In this document: piece after piece, positions 58,554 to 64,000 of the stretch | Position numbering within the stretch: position 1 is the stretch's first letter | How the letters are laid out: each line of letters begins with the position of its first letter | From: JAHFDS01 sp964593795 | GTDB taxonomy: Bacteria > Myxococcota_A > Polyangia > JAHFDS01 | Direction: 5' to 3' | Assembly: GCA_964593795.1 (NCBI GenBank) | Contig: CAZQJC010000039.1 | Coordinates: 62,001-126,000 of the forward strand | Length of the DNA: 64,000 bases | Program-made: the position numbers and the translations under genes | The notes under the pieces: model-generated | Told to the model about the DNA's origin: nothing | Seen by the model: only the letters and a program-made list of their open reading frames with translations | Databases searched by the model: none

Positions 58554-60206
58554 ATGTTCGGATCAGGAGTCAGCCTCTCCGACTACGCCGGTGCCAACGG
58601 CTTCCTCGGCACCGCCACCGACGCCGACATCGCGGCGCTGCACAAGGCGCTCGAGACCGGCTACGCGGTCGGACTCGACAACCGCGGCTCGGGCGGCGCG
58701 AACCTGCGCGTGGAGTCGCTCGAGTCGTCGCTCAAGGTGATGACTTTCAGCGACAAGCACCTCAAGTTCTGGAAGAAGGCGGTGAAGTCCGCCGCCTACT
58801 CGACGGTCGAGGAGTACAACCAGCTCCTCTCCTACGGCAACCTCGGGCAGGGCGGCTGGATCCGCGAGGCCGAGCTGCCGCAGGCGACCGACTCCATCTA
58901 CCGCCGGCAGCACGCGCTCATCAAGTACCTGGGCACGGTGCGCGAGGTGAGCCACCAGGCGACCCTGGTCAACCCGGCGCACGGGGACGTGATCGCGCTC
59001 GAGAACCAGAACGGCATCCTCTGGCTGCTCTACCAGATCGAGAACGCCCTCTACCACGGCGACTCGTCGCTCCACCACTCCGGTCTCGGCGAGCAGTTCG
59101 ACGGTCTCGATCGCCAGATCGACCCCGGCATGGTCTACGACATGAAGGGCCACGCCCTCGACGAGACCGCGCTCGAGGAGGCCACGAACACGATCATCGA
59201 GCAGTTCGGCATGCCGACGGACCTCTTCCTCGGCACGCGCGCCAACTCCGACTTCGTCCGCAACTTCTACGGCCGCGAGCGCTTCGCCGCGCCCTATCCA
59301 GTCAACGGCAAGGTCGGGCTGTCGGTGCAGTCGGTGCAGACCTCGGCCGGCGAGGTCGACCTCAACCCCACGGTGTTCCTGCGGCCGGGGCCCACGCCCC
59401 GGGGCGTCGTCCCCACCTCCGAGAAGGCGCCCGGCCCCGTGGGCCCGGCGTTCCCCGCCGCGGCCGCGGCGGCCTCGCCCCAGGCCAACGCGGTCGCGCC
59501 CGGCGTGACGAGCGGCGACTTCGGCAAGAGCCAGGCCGGCCAGGCCCGCTACTACTACGTCGTCACGGCGTGCAATCGCTTCGGGGAGAGCGCGCCCTCG
59601 GCGGCCGCCGGCGTCACGGTCAACATCGACGCGACCGCTGGCGGCGATCCGCGCCAGCAGGTCCAGCTCGCGATCACGTCGCCGGGCGGCGTGTACCTGC
59701 CCGAGTACTACCGGATCTACCGCACCCTCGCGCTGCCCGTGCCGGCGCCCGCCCCCGCGGACATCCACGCCTACAGCCTGATCGCGCAGGTGCCCGTTCA
59801 GGGCATCGCGGGCCAGCCCGGCGCGGCGCCGTCGCTGCCCGACCCGGGCGCGGTGACGGGCACGGTCACGACGTTCTTCGACACCAACTTCATCATGCCG
59901 TTCACCGAGCCGGCCTACCTCATGGAGTTCAACCCCTCCGTGTACGTGATCCGCCAGCTCGCGCCCATGCTGCGCATGGACCTCGCGATCACGGCCCCGG
60001 CGTACCGGTGGATGATCCTCATCTACCTCGCGCCCATCCTGTTCGCGCCGCGCAAGGCGCTGCGCATCATCAACATCGGCCGCCAGGGCATGCAGCTCGA
60101 CGCCCCGCGCGAGCTCCTGGTCGGCGGCATGACCATCAACGGTCCGCTGCCGGGCGGTGCCACCGGCGGTCCGACGCCGGGCTTCGACAACCCGTTCGGC
60201 GGATAG
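58554..60206 (+). CDS. Major capsid protein with FN3/Ig-like insertion
   Basis: A 550-residue protein. The N-terminal 290 residues and the last 100 (FTEPAYLMEFNPSVYVIRQL, YLAPILFAPRKALRIINIGR) fit an HK97-fold capsid protein. Between about 325 and 430 lies an Ig/FN3-type module (QARYYYVVTACNRFGESAPS, PEYYRIYRTLALP) flanked by Pro/Ala linkers, which would project from the capsid surface. Such Ig-like capsid domains are thought to bind carbohydrates. AAGGAGCCCTC precedes the ATG. Confidence 0.82.
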   Translation: MFGSGVSLSDYAGANGFLGTATDADIAALHKALETGYAVGLDNRGSGGANLRVESLESSLKVMTFSDKHLKFWKKAVKSAAYSTVEEYNQLLSYGNLGQGGWIREAELPQATDSIYRRQHALIKYLGTVREVSHQATLVNPAHGDVIALENQNGILWLLYQIENALYHGDSSLHHSGLGEQFDGLDRQIDPGMVYDMKGHALDETALEEATNTIIEQFGMPTDLFLGTRANSDFVRNFYGRERFAAPYPVNGKVGLSVQSVQTSAGEVDLNPTVFLRPGPTPRGVVPTSEKAPGPVGPAFPAAAAAASPQANAVAPGVTSGDFGKSQAGQARYYYVVTACNRFGESAPSAAAGVTVNIDATAGGDPRQQVQLAITSPGGVYLPEYYRIYRTLALPVPAPAPADIHAYSLIAQVPVQGIAGQPGAAPSLPDPGAVTGTVTTFFDTNFIMPFTEPAYLMEFNPSVYVIRQLAPMLRMDLAITAPAYRWMILIYLAPILFAPRKALRIINIGRQGMQLDAPRELLVGGMTINGPLPGGATGGPTPGFDNPFGG

Positions 60207-60210
60207 CGCG

Positions 60211-60507
60211 ATGGCCCTCTGGCTCCGCTCGCACCGCTACGCCAACCGGATGATCCGGGCCGGGCGCCTGCTCGTCGTGTTCCGCGGCGAGCACGCCGAG
60301 CTCCCGGACTGGGCCATCCGGGAGCGAGACTGGCTGGTGACGCGCGTGCCGGGCGTCTTCGCTGCCGCTCCGCCCGCCGCCGTGTTCGGCGTCGACGTGA
60401 CGGCCACCGCATCGGAGGCGACGCGCCCGCCGGAAGCACCCGCGGCCGCACCGCCAGCACCCGAAGAGCCCGCGCGAACGCGCTCAACCTCGAGGAGGGG
60501 ACGATGA
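60211..60507 (+). CDS. Small head-associated protein
   Basis: A 98-residue protein: globular first 60 residues (WLRSHRYANRMIRAGRLLVVFRG) and a Pro/Ala-rich tail. Directly after the capsid gene and overlapping the next by four bases. Not recognised. Confidence 0.6.
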   Translation: MALWLRSHRYANRMIRAGRLLVVFRGEHAELPDWAIRERDWLVTRVPGVFAAAPPAAVFGVDVTATASEATRPPEAPAAAPPAPEEPARTRSTSRRGR

Positions 60508-60767
60508 CCCGAACGATCGCAGCGCGGCTCGCGAAGGTGGCCGCGCAGGTGAAGGAGGCCATCGGCGTCGCCTACAGCGTCGGCTGGCTGATCGCGGACC
60601 ACGTGCGTCGCAAGCTCACGGGCCAGCCCGGTCTCTTCGAGGACCTCGACTTCACGATCGAGCTCGACGAGCGCGACGTCATGCCGCCCTACGACGACCC
60701 TCCCATCGAGGAGGTGCGCACCAAGCAGACGGCCCGCAATCGAAAGGGCACCAAGGGCAGTCCATGA
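60504..60767 (+). CDS. Small head-operon protein
   Basis: An 87-residue protein: an N-terminal amphipathic helix (ARLAKVAAQVKEAIGVAYSV) followed by an acidic then basic tail. Coupled on both sides by ATGA. Function unknown; no membrane segment long enough to call. Confidence 0.58.
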   Translation: MTRTIAARLAKVAAQVKEAIGVAYSVGWLIADHVRRKLTGQPGLFEDLDFTIELDERDVMPPYDDPPIEEVRTKQTARNRKGTKGSP

Positions 60768-61033
60768 ACCTCGCGGGTCGCCCCATCCAGCGCTCCGGCG
60801 CCGCACCGTCCGCGCCCGCCGCTCCCGCACGGGTCGAGCTCGGGCGCGCCCTGCGCGGCGTGTACGTCCAGGCCCAGGGCGGCGCGATCGACGTCTCGTG
60901 GAACGGCACCGACTGGCTGACCATCGACGCGGGCGCGCCGCAGCACTTCGGGGTGGTCGAGCCGTGCCTGTACGTCCGCGCGTCGACCGGCGCCGGCAAC
61001 GTCCGCTATTCGGTCCTGGGGATCCTGGTGTAG
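60764..61033 (+). CDS. Putative small beta-barrel head protein
   Basis: An 89-residue protein, beta-rich after residue 25 (ALRGVYVQAQGGAIDVSWNG, PCLYVRASTGAGNVRYSVLG). Small beta proteins after the capsid gene are often decoration or fibre-attachment proteins. Not recognised. Confidence 0.6.
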   Translation: MNLAGRPIQRSGAAPSAPAAPARVELGRALRGVYVQAQGGAIDVSWNGTDWLTIDAGAPQHFGVVEPCLYVRASTGAGNVRYSVLGILV

Positions 61034-61035
61034 CG

Positions 61036-61671
61036 ATGCTCCAGCTCCCGCAGCTCCGACCCGCGACGCTCGACCTGGTGTTGCGCACCGACGACGCCGC
61101 CCGGCTCTACCCGCTGCGAGGCGGCCTCGTCCCCGCCGATGTGATGCTCGAGCTCAAGCGCGCCGGCGCCACCGACTGGACGACGCGCGAACTCGATGCG
61201 ATCAGCTGGCAGAGCGCAGGCAACGGCGCCTACGTGCTGTCGCTCGGCGCCGGCGACCTCGACACGGCGGGCACGCTGCTCGTCTTCGTCTCGGGCCGCC
61301 CCGGCCTCGCCCCACCCGTCGTCCCCTCGATGTCGATCGTCGAGGTCATCCCCACGCGAGCGTTTCGCGCCGCCCAGCCCCAACTCGACCGCACCCTGCT
61401 CGTGGGCCAGCTCACCGGGCTCGACGGCCAGCCCGTCGCGAACGCCACGCTCACGGCCACGCTCCTCCAGGCTCCGCTGCTGCTCGAGGGCGTCGCGGTT
61501 GCGGGTGATGCCGTGATCGGCTCGAGCAACGGCGACGGCACCTTCGAGCTCCCCCTCATCACCGGCGCGACCGTGGACCTCCAGATTCCGGCCGTCCGCT
61601 ACCGCCGGACCCTCGTGATCCCCCCGCCACCCGCGCCGGGCGCTCCGGTGCGTCTGTTCGCTATCCCATAG
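61036..61671 (+). CDS. Beta-rich head/neck protein
   Basis: A 211-residue protein. Two Ig-like beta domains are suggested: about 1-110 (DVMLELKRAGATDWTTREL, a BppU-like baseplate/virion pattern) and 125-211 (RTLLVGQLTGLDGQPVANAT, carboxypeptidase-regulatory-like). Likely a virion surface or neck component. Confidence 0.6.
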   Translation: MLQLPQLRPATLDLVLRTDDAARLYPLRGGLVPADVMLELKRAGATDWTTRELDAISWQSAGNGAYVLSLGAGDLDTAGTLLVFVSGRPGLAPPVVPSMSIVEVIPTRAFRAAQPQLDRTLLVGQLTGLDGQPVANATLTATLLQAPLLLEGVAVAGDAVIGSSNGDGTFELPLITGATVDLQIPAVRYRRTLVIPPPPAPGAPVRLFAIP

Positions 61672-61682
61672 GAGGCATTCCC

Positions 61683-62291
61683 ATGACCAAGCTCGCTCGC
61701 TACCTCGTCACGCTGCTCATCACCACGCTGCCCGTCATCGCCGAGGCGCAGCCCACGAACGCGGACCTCGACAGCTCGCCTGTCGTCACCAAGCGTCCGC
61801 GCAAGACCGCGCGCGCCGCGACCTCCTGGGACAACCTCATCGACACGGGCCTCACCCCGGCGGTCACGTGGGGTCTGTCGCTGCCCGTCTCGCGGTTCGG
61901 CTTCACCCACAACAGCGACGGCACGTATGGCGGGAACGTCACGCCCATCCAGCCCGGCGTGGGCGTCAGCCTCTACTGGAACCTCGTGCGCGGCACGAGC
62001 GGCACGGCCCCCGTGGCCCTCGCGACGACCCTGTTCGGCGCCACCGACGTCTCGAGCAAGCAGAGCGACGCCGGGCTCGGGATCGCCGTGGGGCCGAGCT
62101 TCTTCAACAACACGTTCGGGATCCAGCTGGGCGTCGACCTCTACCGCCGCATCGGGGACAAGGACACCGGCGCGCTCATGACCAGCGCCGGCGGCCAGAA
62201 CGGCTTCTCGCGCGAGAACGTCTTCGTGCTCTTCAACTTCGGCATCGGCCTCGGCAAGAGCGCCCCGGGCGCGCTCAAGATCGCGCCGTAG
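61683..62291 (+). CDS. Exported outer-membrane beta-barrel-like protein
   Basis: A 202-residue protein with a clear signal peptide (MTKLARYLVTLLITTLPVIA, cleavage after AEAQ) and then alternating amphipathic strands (TWGLSLPVSRFGF, GVGVSLYWNLV, GLGIAVGPSFF, FGIQLGVDLYRRI, NVFVLFNFGIGLG) ending near the C-terminus, as in small outer-membrane barrels. A cell-envelope protein inside the head operon is unusual and would fit superinfection exclusion or receptor modification. ATAGGAGGCATTCCC precedes the ATG. Confidence 0.65.
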   Translation: MTKLARYLVTLLITTLPVIAEAQPTNADLDSSPVVTKRPRKTARAATSWDNLIDTGLTPAVTWGLSLPVSRFGFTHNSDGTYGGNVTPIQPGVGVSLYWNLVRGTSGTAPVALATTLFGATDVSSKQSDAGLGIAVGPSFFNNTFGIQLGVDLYRRIGDKDTGALMTSAGGQNGFSRENVFVLFNFGIGLGKSAPGALKIAP

Positions 62292-62402
62292 CGGAGGCCC
62301 GCCATCCGCATCCAGCTCCGGTCCAGTGACCTGTGCCGCCTCGAGGACGACCGGCGCGTCCTCGAGGCGAGCGTCTATCCGGACGTCACGCTCGCCGCCC
62401 AG

Positions 62403-63710
62403 GTGCGCTACCGCGTCGAGCTGGTCAAGGCACGTCGGCGGCGCGACGCCGTCGTGGCCGCGCGGGAGATCGACCTCGCGCCGGGCGATGCCACAGCCGG
62501 TCGCGCGGTGCGCTTCGACCTGTCCAGGATCGTCGATCCCGACGGGCTGTCCGCCGTGCGCCGCGGCCGCTACTTCCTGCGCGCCTCACCCATCGGCGTT
62601 CCCGGCCCGGTGGTCGAGAGCGATGAGCTCTCGGTCCGGCTCCTCACCGCGCACCGGCTGGAAGCAGACTACCTGCACGGCCTCGGCAAGCTGCCGGCTG
62701 ACGTGCTCCAACCCAAGTACCAGCCGCGCGCAATCCCTGGCATCGCGATCATCGAGGTGGAGCCTGGCACCCAGCCCGGCTTCTACCCGTTGTCCTTGAA
62801 CGTCGACGCCTCGGGCGCGCGGACCCTCAAGTGGGCCGGCGGCCGGACGGTCTCGCTCGACCCGCGCTTCCAGCGCTTCGTGCTCCCCGACAACCGGGAC
62901 GGCTACGTCGAGATCGAGGTCACCGACACCTCCGCGCTGCCGGCTGCCTCGATCGAGGAGCCCATCCTCATCGAGCGCGCGCGGCTCGACCAGGTCGCGA
63001 TGGCGCGCTTCATCGACCGCGCGACCGACTGGGTCGAGCTCACCATGCTGCAGCTCTACCTCGAGCCCACCATCCTCAGCACGGATGGCGAGTCGCTGCC
63101 GCGGCTCGAGAGCGGCTTCGAGCCGCCCGCGCCCCCTTCACGGATCGACTACGACTACCTCGTCCCGCCGCTGACGTTCTACGTGCAGCCCGCCGGCAAG
63201 TGGACCGGCATCCGCTTTCCGTACGCGCACGTGACGAAGGTGTACGGCATGGTCGGCCAGATCGCCGGCGCGCCCGTCCTGGGCCTCCCGCTCTCCTGGA
63301 TCCAGCTCCAGGAGAAGATCGGCTTCGCGCAGCTCGTACCGTTCCACCAGCAGGCGGCCTGGGCGCTGTTCAACCAGCTCGCGGGCGACGTCTTCTACGG
63401 GGCGATGGAGATCCCGAGCTTCTGGCGCTTCGCCATTCGCGCGGGCCTGCGCGACGTGCCCGGCGACATCGTCGAGGCGATCGCCAAGAAGGCCGCGCTC
63501 GACGCGTTGACCGCCATCGGCCAGGCGTTCAAGCCCGGTATCGCCTCCGAGTCCTTCTCGAAGGAGCTCTCGGTGTCGACCTCCTACGTGCGCAACGCCC
63601 AGGCCAACCTGCTCGCCGCCTCGCGCGCTGAGTACAAGGCAGACCTCGACGCGCTCATCCCGCGCCTGAAGAACCGGTACCTGTGCCTCTCGAACGTGGC
63701 GATCGTCTGA
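62403..63710 (+). CDS. Head/neck-region protein; true start possibly an ATC at 62304
   Basis: 435 residues from GTG 62403. The frame is open further upstream, and the sequence IRIQLRSSDLCRLEDDRRVL to the GTG looks like genuine protein. No ATG or GTG lies in that part; an ATC at 62304 stands six bases after GGAGG, so a rare non-canonical start is possible, giving 468 residues. Beta-rich first half, mixed second half with AWALFNQLAGDVFYGAMEIP. Not recognised; coupled (TGATG) to the next gene. Confidence 0.55.
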   Translation: MRYRVELVKARRRRDAVVAAREIDLAPGDATAGRAVRFDLSRIVDPDGLSAVRRGRYFLRASPIGVPGPVVESDELSVRLLTAHRLEADYLHGLGKLPADVLQPKYQPRAIPGIAIIEVEPGTQPGFYPLSLNVDASGARTLKWAGGRTVSLDPRFQRFVLPDNRDGYVEIEVTDTSALPAASIEEPILIERARLDQVAMARFIDRATDWVELTMLQLYLEPTILSTDGESLPRLESGFEPPAPPSRIDYDYLVPPLTFYVQPAGKWTGIRFPYAHVTKVYGMVGQIAGAPVLGLPLSWIQLQEKIGFAQLVPFHQQAAWALFNQLAGDVFYGAMEIPSFWRFAIRAGLRDVPGDIVEAIAKKAALDALTAIGQAFKPGIASESFSKELSVSTSYVRNAQANLLAASRAEYKADLDALIPRLKNRYLCLSNVAIV

Positions 63711-64000
63711 TGGCCTGGACCAACGATGCGATCCGGCGCCGCGTCAACGAGATCAACCGCACCTACGGGGACTGGTTGATCTGGGAACAGGGTCTGCCCT
63801 GCGCCTGCCGCGTCGCCGGCGCGCTGCGAATGACCGCGGGCTGCCCGAGATGCGAGGGAGAGGGCTTCATCTGGGTCAGACCCGAGAAGCTCAAGGGCAT
63901 CGTGATGCCGGTGCACGCCGACCGGCGCCTGCTCTCCACGATGGGCTGGCTGAGTCCGGCAGACCTCACCTTCTCGACCGACGTCCACTCCCGCATTCAG
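63710..64000 (+). CDS. Head-completion-type zinc-knuckle protein, partial at window end
   Basis: The first 97 residues are visible. CACR (about 32-35) and CPRCEGEGFIW (about 45-55) make a DnaJ-like zinc knuckle as in some phage head-completion or neck proteins. The gene continues beyond base 64000. Confidence 0.6.
   Translation, partial: MAWTNDAIRRRVNEINRTYGDWLIWEQGLPCACRVAGALRMTAGCPRCEGEGFIWVRPEKLKGIVMPVHADRRLLSTMGWLSPADLTFSTDVHSRIQ

Noticed and set aside
1..64000. tRNA genes, rRNA, CRISPR arrays
   Set aside because: No T-loop/anticodon arrangement, rRNA segment or regularly spaced repeat was seen.

Overview
The window is a GC-rich (roughly two-thirds G+C by eye) stretch of a tailed double-stranded DNA phage genome, or a large prophage. 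No integrase, tRNA, rRNA or CRISPR array was seen. Baseplate J, gp25-like, LysM and spike/hub proteins point to a contractile-tailed (myovirus-like) particle, although no tail sheath gene lies inside the window. The host is not given. A histone-like protein with an N-terminal domain common in Myxococcota, and a cysteine-rich secreted protein of myxobacterial flavour, suggest a Myxococcota/Deltaproteobacteria-type host; this is inference.

Layout. From about 35.5 kb down to 0 almost everything reads leftward (minus strand). From about 36.3 kb to 64 kb almost everything reads rightward. The two arms diverge from a dyad-rich, gene-free region at 35.46-36.31 kb. Most neighbours overlap by ATGA or GTGA, so these are long translationally coupled operons. 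The left arm holds, from right to left: a sigma-like protein whose frame appears broken; a YkgJ-like protein; a Cys-rich secreted protein; a holin candidate; an SF2 helicase; a sigma region-4-like regulator; two DNA methyltransferases; a RecB-like nuclease; an MqsR/MqsA toxin-antitoxin pair; an endolysin on the plus strand; a DnaB-like helicase; an HNH endonuclease; the large terminase; a metallophosphoesterase; a dNMP kinase; HTH proteins; and MarC. Then comes a cargo island (9.5-14 kb): histone-like protein, PD-(D/E)XK nuclease with HTH, response regulator and a small mercury operon. It ends with a membrane fatty-acid-hydroxylase homologue, the portal, two secreted or metal-dependent peptidases and an EVEHS-type nuclease. 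The right arm holds the tail tube, a frameshifted tail-assembly chaperone pair, tape measure, baseplate hub with a built-in M23 peptidase, spike, LysM/gp25 fusion, baseplate J and tail-fibre-like proteins. After an inserted minus-strand gene it continues with the head block: prohead protease, scaffold-like protein, major capsid with a FN3/Ig-like insertion, and head-completion proteins.

Regulation visible in sequence. Three copies of a CTGGCGACAG...TAGAAT element (35.58, 36.15 and 56.34 kb) precede the left arm, the tail operon and the head operon, and look like a phage-specific promoter. The head copy is followed by a strong intrinsic terminator with a competing antiterminator stem. A different repeated element, ATTGGCCCGAGCGCT...GCACGAG, occurs at about 7.96, 9.26, 24.2 (divergent pair) and 31.0 kb, each time at a border between the conserved operon and an accessory (moron) gene. 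A canonical mer operator sits before merR.

Most informative leads: the two families of repeated regulatory elements, the head-operon attenuator, the phage-borne mer operon, the membrane hydroxylase in the packaging operon, and the apparently frameshifted sigma-like gene.
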